Shown: positions 1-11,699, counted from the first letter of the stretch. The stretch is 64,000 nt of DNA from Adiantum capillus-veneris (GCA_014529385.2 CM043948.1:23426451-23490450); one strand, 5' to 3'. Made by a program: numbers and translations. Notes: a model not told the origin generated them from the letters alone.

Positions 1-1179
1 ACCCAAACCATGTAAAGTGACTGGAAAAATTCTATTCCTTCGAACAAATTGTGTATGCAATGTAGATGAACAAAGTGACGGAGTGCCAAACCGTTCATCA
101 AACACACGCAAACAATGAGGTCGAATCTTGACTTTTTGATCTACATCAATCAACTGTGGCAATTCACAATGGAAATGCCCATGCTTGGTGCTCATACTTT
201 CTTGTGCTCTTTCTACAACTGTGGCGTGCCAAAGAAGAGACATGGAATGTGACTTCCTTGAATGCATACTTTTCAGCTTTTCATGAATAATCCACATACA
301 TCCGTGCTCATTCATGAGTGAAATGTGCTCAATGTACAATATGTCATGCCTAGGAAAAGGGATCACATAAAGACGTTGACTAAAATACAGGAAACGATCA
401 CGAATGAAACACTTGAACAAAGTGTGCTGACAAATCATTCGAACACATAGTACTTCCTGTAAGGGTTCTTTGGACCTATGCTCGAGAGTCAAGATCGGTT
501 CGTAGTGTTTGATCGACTCTGCCTGGGGGGGTGTTGTGGACCTCGGCTCGAAAGCCAAGATCAAATCTTTGTGATTGATTGAATCTGCAACGAGGTTAGC
601 TTCGCTAGAAAAGGCATCAACTAAACCATCATCTTTGTGAACAATCACGTCTTGATCAAACAAATCATCATGCTCGTGAGAAATCACATCGTGATCATCA
701 TGCAAATCATCATGCTTATCATTGTCATTCAAATCATCATGCTTATCATTATCATTGAAGTCATCATCCTTATGATCATGCCAATCCTGTGTGTCATGCT
801 TGGGAGAAGAAGAGACTAAGAGAGTCTCCTTTTCCCGAATCTCTTCAATCTTCACCTGCACATTAGAAATGAGAGAGGAAGAATAAACAACATTCTTGCG
901 ATCCAATTCTGTTTTTCTTTCTGCGTACTTGCAATCAAATTCTTTGGTCTCCAAGCGTAATTGCTCGTGCTCACGCTCCATGGTTGCCATTCTTGCTTCG
1001 TGCCACGTTGTCATCAAGTTCATCGTCGTCATGCACCAAGCCTCCATAGGATCTGGTGCAATCCTTGGCGTAAATGGGGAAGGGTCGGAAAAACCTCCTG
1101 GTGAGGAAAAGTCTTCTTCGCCACTCCCATGCTCACCACCTTCATGCGAAGTATCCATTCCGCTTCGGGTGATGACCAT
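1..1179 (-). CDS. gag-like protein of a minus-strand LTR retrotransposon, 3' end outside the window
   Basis: Read on the minus strand, an ORF of 393 codons is open from an ATG at 1179 to the window edge. It lies just inside the PBS and LTR at 1432-2540, which is the place of gag. The product starts MVITRSG, like many plant gypsy gag proteins (M-x-x-TRSG). Residues of about 50-110 are charged and probably coiled coil. Next comes a low-complexity acidic block of D, H and N repeats (about 640-800 on the plus strand), then a basic globular part. No zinc knuckle, protease or RT is visible in the part inside the window. The frame is also open upstream to about 1305, but the ATG at 1179 fits the family start. 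I infer gag from position and start motif, not from a clear domain. Confidence 0.55.
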   Translation of the reverse strand, partial: MVITRSGMDTSHEGGEHGSGEEDFSSPGGFSDPSPFTPRIAPDPMEAWCMTTMNLMTTWHEARMATMEREHEQLRLETKEFDCKYAERKTELDRKNVVYSSSLISNVQVKIEEIREKETLLVSSSPKHDTQDWHDHKDDDFNDNDKHDDLNDNDKHDDLHDDHDVISHEHDDLFDQDVIVHKDDGLVDAFSSEANLVADSINHKDLILAFEPRSTTPPQAESIKHYEPILTLEHRSKEPLQEVLCVRMICQHTLFKCFIRDRFLYFSQRLYVIPFPRHDILYIEHISLMNEHGCMWIIHEKLKSMHSRKSHSMSLLWHATVVERAQESMSTKHGHFHCELPQLIDVDQKVKIRPHCLRVFDERFGTPSLCSSTLHTQFVRRNRIFPVTLHGLG

Positions 1180-1431
1180 ACACTTGAAGGCTTTTTCCCA
1201 CCTCACGTCGATTGGCCGGCCGCTAAGTGCACGGTCCGCTCTCAATGAGTGAAAAGAGGCACAAGGGGAGGGTGGACAAACCCTTCTTTCTTGGGTTTCT
1301 TGTCACTCTTCAAAAACACGATTAGGAATCGACACACCCAAGAGGACTTGGGTTATGTGCAATCGCAACAAGCAAAAAAAATTATGTGGCTCTTGTGGTT
1401 CTTTCCTTGAGTGATACAAAAGACTGCCAAA

Positions 1432-1443
1432 GCTCCGATACCA
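1432..1443 (-). promoter_or_regulatory. primer binding site of the minus-strand LTR element
   Basis: The minus strand reads TGGTATCGGAGC, one base from the LTR end. It differs by one base from TGGTATCAGAGC, the usual plant PBS complementary to initiator tRNA-Met. It fixes the element's orientation and the LTR edge at 1445. Confidence 0.75.
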
Positions 1444-1444
1444 G

Positions 1445-2540
1445 TGTAAGGTGCACGGAAGTGATTGTTGAACTTTGCTCAAGATAAGTGCATCGAACTG
1501 TGCTCAAGGGTTCCTTTTACTTACGGAAGGGAGAGCCTTCCGTTCCTTTAGTGAGAGAGTGCAATGGACACAAACAAAGTGAATGGACACTGTGAATGAA
1601 GGTGCTGAAACTGAGAGATAGAGAGAGAAGAGAATACGACACCAGAATGTTGTCAAACCCTCCTCCGAAGGCCCCACTCTCTATTGCGAGAGCGGTCTAC
1701 TTATGATTGCACAAATCTCTACAATGCTTGGACTTGCCGACGATGTCGACGACAATGAGAACGACGGCGAGATGGACTGAAATTTGAAAATGCTAAGGGC
1801 TGAAATCTGCAAATCTTTATCTGTTGAATTCTGACTCTATGTCGGTGACGACGAAGGGACGACAACGCGCTGAAAATGCAGATGCTGAAATCTGCGTTTT
1901 TCAGGCTGAAACTGTAAACCTTGCGGAATCTAACCGTGCGACGAGGAACTGCTACATGAAGGTGAGATCTGCGAGGTTCGAGGGTTCTACTGTGGAGTCT
2001 GACTGCTGAAAACTGAAAACGCTGATGCTTGTGGGGATTCCTTCACGAAGATCTGCAAAAACGCTAAGGTTTCTTGCAGATGCAAAAACGCTAGGGCTGA
2101 AAATGTCATGCAAACACGCTAGGTCTGTTGCGCGAAGGTGGTCTTGCTGAGAAGGTGCCTGTTGAACGCAAAGTTCCTGCTGCCTCTTCTGCCAGAAAGT
2201 GGTAGCACCAGGTTTCTACTTATACAAACTTAGCAAAATTGCCCTACCTATTTTTCAACAAAAGTCACTTAAAAATAATAAGTGAAAAATATCAAAAATA
2301 GAGAAAATAGGTCTATGCACTGTAAAAATGCTACTAATGGGATCTGACTGGAATCTGATGGTCATGTTGTGTGCAACCAGAGGATATGCATCTACTCTAC
2401 GTGATTGGTCATGCACGGTATACGAACAGACTCACAAAAGTGCTAGATCACTTCCTATTCTAGACTAACTTGGCTGAACTGAACCCTGGTCATGCTGTAG
2501 CTTGTCCACGAACACATAGGGTTGGATGTGTCACGTGACA
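1445..2540 (-). repeat. 5' LTR of the minus-strand LTR retrotransposon
   Basis: On the minus strand the LTR would start TGTCACGTGACA at 2540 and end in TTACA at 1445, next to the PBS, giving about 1.1 kb. A TATA-like TATAAGTAG lies at 2216-2224 on the minus strand. The second LTR is outside the window, so the outer edge at 2540 is inferred from the TG start and from LINE sequence beginning directly beyond it. Confidence 0.55.
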
Positions 2541-3341
2541 TCCTCAGACCTGGAGAACATATAATGTGCTAGTATACCAAGTTGATTGGTTTACCCCACT
2601 CAACAGAATCTGGAAGAAAAACTGGACAAAAGAACGCTGGCAAAAGAGAGTTGCTACCATCTGGGAGGCTAAAGGGCCGAACTACATAAAGGTATTTATC
2701 TGGAAGGTGTTGTGGGGAGCTTTGCCCCCTGGGGTTAAAGGTGCAAGCTAGAGGTCTTGGCTTAAGCACTTGCTCAGGCTGAAGGTCAATCTTGGAAGAC
2801 CCCCTCCATCTGTTTTGCAAGTGTCCTACTTCGTGGGGTCTAGCCTCTAGAGTGTGCAAGTGGGTAAGAAGGACTTGGAAGATCACCTTTTCTACGGATG
2901 ACCTGATCTTGAAAGGACATGATATCCAAAGCCAGGCCGGTATGCTATGCACTCAAATGATCAGATTCTGCTACCTGAACCAAGTATGGAAGTCCAAGAA
3001 ACTTCGAGTCTTCGAGAGCAAACTAGAGGCAGCTCTCTTTGATAATATTGTGCGATCAAGCATAGAGCTCATTCACATGGTAGGAGCAAAAAGAGAGGTA
3101 GCAAACAAAGATGAAGGATGGATGCATACTTTGAGTTGTTTAGAACACCCAAGAGGTTAGGAGTTCATCATCTGGTAGGTAATTTGTGTACAAGTCTGGT
3201 AGGTAATCTGTGTACAAGTCTCTGATGGAACCCTAGCCCCCAACAAGGCACATGGTGTGCTTGAGGGATGTTGTATTCTTATCGGGTTAATATGAATTAT
3301 CTCAACTCAAAATTGTGAGTATGGCCAAAAAAAAAAAAAAA
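2541..3341 (+). pseudogene. LINE (L1-like) 3' fragment with zf-RVT region and poly(A)
   Basis: Two plus-strand frames (2566-2751 and 2792-3160) together read as the C-terminal zinc-binding region of an L1-like reverse transcriptase: a FIWKVLWGALP block and then EDPLHLFCKCP, typical of zf-RVT. A frame break separates them near 2751-2790. The sequence ends in a poly(A) run at 3327-3341 preceded by AATTGTGAGTATGGCC, a 3' end shared with other LINEs here. The left edge is cut by the LTR at 2540. It resembles the elements at 11700-13570, 49319-49959 and 49979-51178. It is not functional. Confidence 0.8.
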
Positions 3342-3379
3342 GGTTCAAGACTCTATTGAGGTTAAAATCTCTCTTTCTC

Positions 3380-3460
3380 GAAGAGTTGGTCTAGTGTGGT
3401 AAGACTTTGGCTTCTCAACCTACGGGTTGTGTGTTCAAATCCCCTGCTGGGTCTTCTCTA
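3380..3460 (+). mobile_element. tRNA-derived SINE head
   Basis: An A-box-like TGGTCTAGTGTGG (near 3387-3399) is followed at tRNA spacing by a B box GTTCAAATCC (3433-3442). It begins about 40 bases after the LINE poly(A). It is tRNA-like but has no clean acceptor stem, so a SINE is likelier than a tRNA gene. The body probably continues toward about 3540; its 3' edge is not resolved. Confidence 0.45.
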
Positions 3461-4135
3461 GAGGGACACCTGGTGCTCACATTGCTAGGGCTCGTCCTTA
3501 AAATACTTGGGTGCATCCTCCTCCTAGGCTAGGTCACCCGAGGAGGAGATTCCTAGGTGGTTGCTACAAGTTCTCTGTCATTCCCAATACGTAGGACATC
3601 AATTAGGTGGCCATGCCTACGCATGGCTCTTGCCAAATGGTGTGTGGCCGTCGCCCGACCATGTTTCATGGCTAATATTTGGAAAGGATGGACACCTCCC
3701 TTGTGGGCCCTTTGGTGTGTTGTTAAAGAAAACATAAACAAGGTGAAAATTCACTATGGCCCACGGAAGGCTATTTTAGGAGAATTTCATAATAAAAGGC
3801 ATCTTTGTGAGAGAGAAAAATAGATGTGACACTAGTATTCAAAAACATACTGTATCACAATATAATATTATGTTTTTTTGAAAAAAAAAGTGCAAAGATG
3901 ATCTATTTATATTACAATATATTCTAAAAGCATAAGAAATAATGTTATACTCAATGGCCCTCTTTAAAGAGAGAGATACACAAATGTCAACACTCTCATA
4001 AGCACCTAAAAGAGATAATAATAAAGTAGTTAATTGTCATTAGCTTGCCGTGTGGCATTAATCTACAAGCTTTATCCAATGGTCCAGAGATGCACCCAAA
4101 ATCCAACCCTTTAGTAAGGACTACTTATGTAGTCC

Positions 4136-4196
<61 letters not shown>

Positions 4197-4440
4197 ACGT
4201 GTGCAAAGAAAAAGGCTTCTAAAGACTATTTGACTCACTAGTAAGTGACTACCTCAACACAAACAGGATGTTTGCTTATTTTATTGATTCTTTGATGTTC
4301 TTACAGACCTTTTCCAACATGGTGGTTAAAAACTCTCTGCATTTGCATTTGCAGCTGCCTCTCTTCCTCTGAGGATTAAGAAAAGAAGAGAAAAAAAAAA
4401 CTCAAAGCAACAAGTTAAAACTCAAATTGAGTTGAGACAG
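3461..4440. other. unassigned spacer with a compound microsatellite
   Basis: No ORF here looks real. From 3830 to 4040 the DNA is AT-rich. A (CT)n tract followed by (CA)n lies at 4141-4198. The rest shows no recognised domain or repeat. Confidence 0.5.
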
Positions 4441-4476
4441 AGAAGAAAGCCATCAGTATTGTACATTTGGAACAGT

Positions 4477-4640
4477 GGCCTTTTCCTATATTGCCTGGCT
4501 GACCACCATATCCTCTTCGTCTTCAGCTATAGAGCTGCACACAAGCCAGCAAGTTGGAGGCCTTTTCCTATATTGCCTGGCTGACCACCATATCCTCTTC
4601 GTCTTCAGCTATAGAGCTGCACACAAGCCAGCAAGTTGGA
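4477..4640. repeat. 82-bp tandem duplication
   Basis: Copies 4477-4558 and 4559-4640 read alike base for base. They lie just downstream of the cyclin stop codon (minus strand), in the probable 3' UTR or flank. Confidence 0.9.
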
Positions 4641-4838
4641 GGTGGCTCGTCGACGTTCATTGTGTTCACAACACTCACCATCACCGGCCCACATCAGAGC
4701 TTCCAAGCCTCGTCTTCGCCGCTTTCGAAGTTCCAAGGCCGAATTTCTGTATGCCCTCCCTTCTTCAGCAGGACATTGAACATGTCATGAGCTCCAACCT
4801 CTTTGGTCTCGCCTACATCAAAACACACTCCAAGCTAG

Positions 4839-7336
4839 CTAACACCTTCTCTGCCTCTTCGGACACAGGACAATCTCCTCAATATCGATTCGTCCCAAGA
4901 AGAGATTGGCACTGCCCACAAAAGAGCTTGTTCCCTCACTGGCATTGACCTCTATGTGATATGCAACCGTGTTGGGACTTAGAGGGGACTTGGTGCTCCC
5001 GCTCTCTGTCGTCGTTGTCGCACATATTGGATCCACTATTAGAGATTCTATTTGCACATAACAACGCCTCACTTTCTCCTGCAAAACCAATAAGATCCAT
5101 CATGATGAGCTACTACCTTTGGCAACAAAAGCTTAAACTCATTCCTCAGATTAAAGAGAGCACAACATATCACACCATTCGAGGAAAAGGATGATTGATT
5201 TTAGCCATTAGAATGTGAGCTTCAATGTGACTTACTGCTTTCAAAGGGATGTATTTGAAAATGCAGAGCTTCAGTTTTTCTGCTTGCACAGGAAGGATTT
5301 CCTCCAAGGCAAAGCACATAGAGGAAACTCCCAATAGAGAAGGCTCAAACTCTAACAACTCCCTCTCTGAAAAACAGATAAACATCAGGCTCAATTATGA
5401 CTATCACAATGTGAGTATGCAACTGCATGTTTAATCCACATTCGAATTTACAACCACACATTCAATACAAGGTAGTATGTTTATGGATTTGCACCTGTGT
5501 GTGTGGAACAGCATGTGCTAGTGTCAACATGTGAATGTGTGTATGTGCGCACACATGTGCATGAGAGTGTGTGCATATGGCAGCAAGGTAAACCTTGAAA
5601 AGCAGAAAGGAGAAGTTCCGATGTGCGAGTCATCAAAGCTTTTTTGAGGTGAGGGCGAAGGTGAAAGCCATTGATGGCCTTCTCCACAAACGAAAAGGCA
5701 GTAATGGAGTTGAGCCTCCAGTTAAGGGCCCCCAACACATTCACTTCCATCCTCTGTACTGTCTTAGCTTTAAATATATGATCTAAGCCTTCACATGCCT
5801 GCATCAAACCAGAGAGCAAAATGATGAGATACAAGGTCTAATGTCTCATAATTCCAGTACAGAATGTAACACCACAGGAAGACCTCTTGACCCTGGACAC
5901 CATTCTAGCCCTCTTGCATAGCCTAGGATGAGGAATCACTTCCTACTCAGAGATGTTGGCTCATCCCTTTCAAACCATAACTCCATTCTCTGCATGGAAG
6001 CCATGCAAATTCGTTGGAAGTCACATTGACCAATACAGTTTGTTCGAGACATATGTCTCTTCTTTTCCGTGCGTACAAACAACAATTTGACTGAACATGC
6101 ACAGCAAAACTTTCCTTGTCCACAATACTTGGGAGATCAATCAAAACTGACCAGAAAGCACTCTTTGCCACTCTTAAGGGTCTTCCAACATGCTCGTGAA
6201 ATCAAGGATGACAACTCCACTCCAGAAGGAGACAAGGCCGGACATGAATTGAGCCCAAGAAAAGTAAGTTATTGATGGCTCTTTCATTCTAGTTCTAGGA
6301 CGAACCATTTACGCTTGCGGCATCTTCTACGAAGTGTAGCTCACGTCTAAGCATCCGGTTAGGGAACGGGGCAACGCCCATGAAGCCCAGAAACGGAAGG
6401 CCAGCCTGGCTGTATGCTCCTAGTAGACTAGACAAGCTCTGATCAATGCATGTATGTATGTAGACATGGGACATTGAATCAAAACTTTATGACCAAAAGT
6501 CAAAACAGGAAACGTGAAATAGTCGGAGAAGCGAGCACCTACTTGTAAATCAAGAAGTGCAGGGACTTCAACTTCTTCTATTTTGGCCGCCAAAGAGAGG
6601 CATGTTACACTCAGAAGCTCCATCATCCAAGGCTTCCAAGCCTGCATTAAAAAATGTCACAGGTTGTTTTATTTTGGTCTGAAAAACAATTTAATGTCTT
6701 CAACATGATAACCAGCACCACAGCTCAACAGGAGCTCTATGTATACACGAACAAAAGGCGACAAACAGAATAAACAAAACTAAACAAAGCTCACAGAGGA
6801 GGGGACTAACCGGAGCTAAACTCTTATCGAGGTAGCGGTCCATGTAATTGACCGCCAGAGCTACCGATACTGGGCTGAAATTGAACAAGGAATGCGCCTG
6901 CCAAAAAAAACTCCCAACTGAGCTTAATTACACCATATGAACTGTGATTTTTTTTTTGTGGGCAAGGGCCTGAAGATCAAATGACTACCTTGACCATCCA
7001 CCGAATGGCAAGAGCACGCATGTGGCAAAGGTCTGGCTTACATTGCAGCTTCGTCCCATAGTCCTCTCCAGGCTGAAACTGTGTCTGCCTTCTTAGAAGG
7101 CCAGGTATAGAAAGTTCCTCCTCTTCTTCGTCCTCATCCCCTTCATCACAAGTTTCTTTTGCCTCAAAAATGCCATACGCAGAATTCCATCTTCCGCATG
7201 CATCTTCTGTGTATGTGCATGCCGAAGATGAAGAGGATGATGGTGATGGAAGGCATGGCGACAACGCCTCTCCAGCTGCCCTGCTCATCTGAGGACTCCC
7301 TTCCATCTCCTCTTCACAGCACAGAAAGCTTTCCAT
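4839..7336 (-). CDS. CYCD: D-type cyclin, six exons
   Basis: A complete G1 cyclin gene. My splice model is complement(join(4839..5078, 5236..5366, 5594..5798, 6543..6641, 6811..6897, 6989..7336)), 369 aa. Every junction is GT-AG and the phases close exactly. The start at 7336 has a good context (GAAATGG). Residues 5-9 read LCCEE, an LxCxE motif, which in this family binds retinoblastoma-related protein. An acidic stretch follows near residue 75. The cyclin box runs from about residue 105: AIRWMVK (K116), ALAVNYMDRYL, then CLSLAAKIEEVE (E167) and VQRMEVNVLGALNWRL. The C-terminal cyclin fold ends with RRCYVQIESL before a variable tail. Family knowledge: it activates CDKA in the nucleus to phosphorylate RBR and drive G1/S. 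No frameshift or missing key residue is seen. The subgroup is not assigned. Confidence 0.93.
5799..6542 (-). other. cyclin intron 3, the longest intron (744 bp)
   Basis: It lies between exons ending GATTTACAA (6543) and starting GCATGTGAAG (5798), with donor GTAGGT and acceptor TGCAG. It contains no recognisable gene. The other introns are 5079-5235, 5367-5593, 6642-6810 and 6898-6988. Confidence 0.8.
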
Positions 7337-7513
7337 TTCTAGTGCAAAGGGTGAAGGAAGGGGCAGAGTCGATGCAAAGTGGTCTGTGGTAGTGCCCCTT
7401 CCTTAGGAAGCCTGTTGTTTTTGTACAATGCAAACCATGAGAGGAAGGGTTTTCAGCAAGCTGTGGACGTACAGCCACGGAGCATGAGCTTGTTGGCGAC
7501 CTTATATTTGTAC

Positions 7514-7561
<48 letters not shown>

Positions 7562-8561
7562 GGACAATGTGTGTGTAGGCGCTGTGTGTCTATGGAGCGA
7601 ATGTTTTTTTTCGAAAGAGAGCAGGAAGTGGAGCGATGCACTTCCTAGCTCCTCTTCTTCACAAAGCGTAGAGAATGTGACTGCGGATGTTTATATGCGT
7701 GTGTGTGAGTGAGAGAGTGAGAGAGAGAGAGACTCCACTCTCCAGCTCGTCCCTTCTCTTTCATCAAAGAAGCAAGAAAACATACCTTTTTCACAGGAGA
7801 GAGTAGGAGACAAAGATATGCACCCCTGCGAGCAAGGCCCTAGTACCTACAACCCCTTAATGCAATAGCTGTGTGTGTGTGGGGGGGCTAGAGCGAGGAG
7901 AGAGAGAGAGGGAGAGAGACGGGGACAGAGGGATGGATATAGATCGATGGGTAACTTACTTTCTAAGTTTCTGCCACCTTCCCCCTCTCTCTGCGTCCTG
8001 TCTCTGGCTTCAAAATCCAAAATTTCCCCCTCCCCGGACTACCCTCTGCCTCGAGTCTCTCTCCTCTCCCTCCCTCCTGCTCTGTGGGATTGTGACTTTC
8101 GGTCTTTTGACTCTAGGCTATGGCCCCGTTTTTCAAACCTCCTTCCTCAATCTCTACCAATTTTCCACCCCTCCCTCATCTTTCTAGGTAGATATCCTCT
8201 CTCTACCCATTTATTATCCTGCCATTTTTTGCTCTCTCTAGCCAGATCAAATTAATAAAAACTGTTTTGTAGGAGAGGGTGAGTCGGCGCTTTTCCAACT
8301 TGAAAAAACCAACCAGATCTCATTATTGAATTCAGGGCACGATCACACGACACACACACAATAGAAAAAGAGAGAAGAGAGAGAGAGAAAGACAGGCGTG
8401 CAAGCAACACGTGGCACACACGCTCACCCAACCAACCACCAATTTGATAAATATCAATTTACACAAAATGCCTTTTCTCACCTTCACTCCGGGTGGGAGT
8501 CGACGGATTTACAAAGGAGGTTTAATCCGTCGTTGATCTTTTCTTTATATAATAAAGAAAG
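7337..8561 (-). promoter_or_regulatory. cyclin 5' flank and probable long 5' UTR
   Basis: About 1.2 kb upstream of the cyclin ATG with no convincing ORF. In the sense of the gene it is pyrimidine-rich, with a (CT)n tract at 7518-7558 and shorter ones at about 7709-7731 and 7898-7918. A TATATAAAG on the minus strand at 8543-8551 could be a TATA box, just inside the edge of the foldback element at 8562. No transcript evidence is available. Confidence 0.3.
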
Positions 8562-9067
8562 GGAAAATTACCAAAATACTCCTCTAATTTGTGGAAATTT
8601 TCTGAATACCCCTCAAATTTCAAAAATTCCCAAAATACCCTTTATCTATTTAAGCTAGAATGTTTACGATTTCCTAATCTTTATTCTTTTCTAACAATGG
8701 AGATTCATTTTTTAGTGCTTAGCATGTAATTTGTCATAAATTACCTCCCCAAAAAAAACAATTATGTCTGAAAACAAAACAATGAAGCAATTCATCTCCG
8801 AAACAATGAAGCAAAACCAACTCAAATTCTAGTTTTAGTATCTTGTATTGTATTGAGAGATAATGGTCTTCTTATGAAAAGCTACAAATTTTATTATCTT
8901 TGGATAAATTTAATCTCACAAGCAGGTGTATTTTGGGAATTTTGGAAAATTTGAAGGGCACTTAGGGAATTTATGACAAAATATGAAGGGTATATTGGGA
9001 ATTTTTGAAATTTGAAAGGTATTTTGGGAATTTCCACAAATTAGAGGGGTATTTTGGTAATTTTTCC
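8562..9067. mobile_element. foldback/MITE-like element with about 85-bp terminal inverted repeats
   Basis: The left end (8562-8645) reads GGAAAATTACCAAAATACTC and onward. The right end (8985-9067), reverse-complemented, follows the same text with a few mismatches. No coding capacity between them. The TIR style resembles Mutator-type MITEs. A target duplication is not clear: TAAAGAAA-like bases flank both sides. Confidence 0.7.
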
Positions 9068-9510
9068 TAAAAGAAAATGGCTCTCGACTCACTGATGCAC
9101 CTCGAGCCCTCGACCTCCAGCCAACACTCCAACACCTTGTCCAACCTACCTATCGTGCATCCGTACACAAATCATGACTCCATAGGTATAAAAATTTGCC
9201 CCTCTGTTGTGTTTATCCAACAGCCCAAAGGGGAATAGAACCTGGGTGGCTGGGTGGCTGGGTGGATGTTGCATTGTTTAGGAGCAATAATGACAATTCA
9301 CTCATTGGATTGATGTGATCATGATGATGTGTGTGTGTGTGTGTGCGCATGCGTGCGTACACACGTGTGTGCCCGCCAATCCGATCAAGTTCGACTCCTG
9401 TCGATACTCACATCTCCAAATGGCATGTGTTGGTTGAGAGGGGATCTATAGATATCAGACAACACAAATCTCAAGGCAACATCAATCGTGCAATGACGTA
9501 GTGGGTAGTC
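9068..9510. other. unassigned spacer with short tandem repeats
   Basis: Contains three units of CTGGGTGG near 9241-9266 and a (GT)n stretch near 9328-9346. No gene is recognised. Confidence 0.5.
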
Positions 9511-9907
9511 CTCATCACTATATCACACGGGCATGGTCAAATGGGATCAATGGTGGAGGAGGAAAAAGCGACGCGCGTCAATTATGGACCGTCAGATCTG
9601 AGGTTGCCCCGAATTTACCAATTTGCTCGAATTTATTAATCGGCCCACATTTCCAATATGACGTACTCGAATCACCTATATTTCAACGTACGCATGAGGG
9701 TGTAGTGGTTGGTGCACATGGCTCGTGGTGGGGAGGTCGGGGTTGGAAACATGGGGTGCGGATCGACCCGAATTTACAAGCCTGTCCGAATTTTACTTTT
9801 CTTCCCAAATTTACCAAACGCCCCGAATTTACCAAATGTGCATCCGACGGCCCAGATCACCTCAACTGTGGATCCCATTTGAGCATGCCCGTGCGAGATA
9901 GTGTGGA
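9511..9907. mobile_element. MITE-like element with about 40-bp TIRs and an 8-bp flanking duplication
   Basis: Left terminus 9516-9546 contains CACGGGCATGGTCAAATGGG. The right terminus (9872-9903), reverse-complemented, matches with few changes. GGGTAGTC occurs on both sides (9503-9510 and 9908-9915), as expected for an 8-bp target duplication. Inside are several CGAATTTACCAA-like units. The plus ORF at 9501-9947 spans this structure and is not taken as a gene. Confidence 0.65.
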
Positions 9908-10556
9908 GGGTAGTCAAGCGAATAGTGGTAGATTGTGGGTGAACTAAGGGCTTGTTAGTTCACCCCTCGTTTACCACAACAATTTGACGATTGACATCAC
10001 TGCGCGATCCTCATTGCCTAATTCGCATCATAGATCCGAATAAAAGGACCTCTCTCTCACTCATAGTACTTATTCCCACATTAATAAAAGCAAGATTACG
10101 CTCTTTGGAGCAATTTGCACCGGAGTAAAAGTTGTTAGGGAGACCACAAGGGCCAGGTGAGGTACAGCTGCATATACGAAAGCAACATCCATAACAAAAT
10201 TTAGTGCAGATCATCGATTTGGGCTTCAAGAGAGTCCAAGAAAGTATTGGCCTTCATCATCTCTTGTGCAAGTTGTAATAGCCCCAATTGCAACAGCCCT
10301 ATCAACTACTTCAGGATCATCTATGTATCTTCTAATCTAAATTCAAAGCGCTTTTCGCTTTTTCATTTTTAAAGCTCTTGCCAAGTAGAATCGCAAGATT
10401 TGTTCTCAAAGGGCATAACTTATTAGGTGTGTTTTGCACGGATGGGCTTGTAGTGTTTTTCCCCTGTCAGCAAGATTTGTCTTCTAGTTAAAACGTTGCC
10501 TTTGCAATGCCATCTCTACCAATTTTTACAGAGTCGGAGAATTGCTACTCTCTCTA

Positions 10557-10587
<31 letters not shown>

Positions 10588-11229
10588 GTGCGCAAGTGGA
10601 AGCCGATGGCACTTTCTCGGGGCTAATTTCAAATCTACCAAAATTGCATGGCTCGACAAAAACGTTGCCATTGATGCGAGTGAATACACTCTATACACCA
10701 AAAATCACCTATTGTCTCTCTACAATGCACGGCCCCACATGAAGTTTGGACTGTCCTGTCTATTCTATAGCCAAGGGGCGTTTTGCACTTTACAAAATAA
10801 AATAGTAGGTACCAATGGCCATATCCCACCACCACCACAAAAACCCCAAAAAAAAAAAAAAAAAAGAACTTATGAGGCCCGCATGAAGAGAAATTGCCAA
10901 AAGCTCTCACATGTTTCAAAAGCCTAGCTAATTTGAGTGTAGTCTCCAACATCTTTAGAATTCAGCGAATGAGCCCAACTCACACTATGCCCCATGATGA
11001 TTGATCTCTTGATTCCAGGGACCTCACACTCTCACACCCGAAATGAATCAGTATCAGCCCGCCCCAATCTACATAGACGTCCCTTTTATTAGTCATGCTA
11101 GCTTTGAGTTTCTAGTGAGCATGCTTCTCTCCACAAAGATCATTTCATGCAAGACTATACACCTCAAGCCACATTACATGACACTAGTATTGTTGGCAGC
11201 CGAAGGACGACACTCTCTTGCACAATATG

Positions 11230-11270
<41 letters not shown>

Positions 11271-11699
11271 GTGTTGAGCGTTGTGGGTTGTAGGCCACAT
11301 TCTCGAAACGAGGAGCTGTCGCCATGTGTTTGAGGGATGGAGTCTGAATCCTTCCCCCTTTTATAACAATATAGATATAGATATAGATTGTGCAATTGGG
11401 CTTGCCTATTTATTTTTAATTGTTAGAGGTCGTCGCTTGGATAGCTTTGCGTAAGGTGCTTCTCTCAAGAGATCATCTATAGATATAGCTTTTATTTTGG
11501 CACCCCAAGTGAATCGATTTTTTTTAAAAGCTTACTTGACTACACAGTATCTAAAAGTCACAAATTTTGGGACCGAATTCAGGGCATAAGCCTTTGAGTA
11601 CAAGTAAAAAAACCAATTCTTGAGGGTCTGCTAGATGAAACTTGTTGTGTTTAAATTTTCCACTATAGCATTGAGTGCTAGATCACATGGTCATTGATG
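9908..11699. other. unassigned spacer with microsatellites
   Basis: Holds (CT)n tracts near 10547-10588 and 11231-11268 and a poly(A) near 10850-10865. A minus-strand Cys-rich ORF at 10011-10229 is not recognised. No other gene signal. Confidence 0.4.

Noticed and set aside
3380-3460. tRNA gene
   Set aside because: A and B boxes are present, but the cloverleaf does not close with a proper acceptor stem; treated as a SINE.
4475-4948. 157-codon plus-strand ORF
   Set aside because: Antisense to the cyclin last exon and built on the 82-bp duplication.
9501-9947. 148-codon plus-strand ORF
   Set aside because: It spans a MITE including both inverted repeats and internal repeat units; no protein family is recognised.
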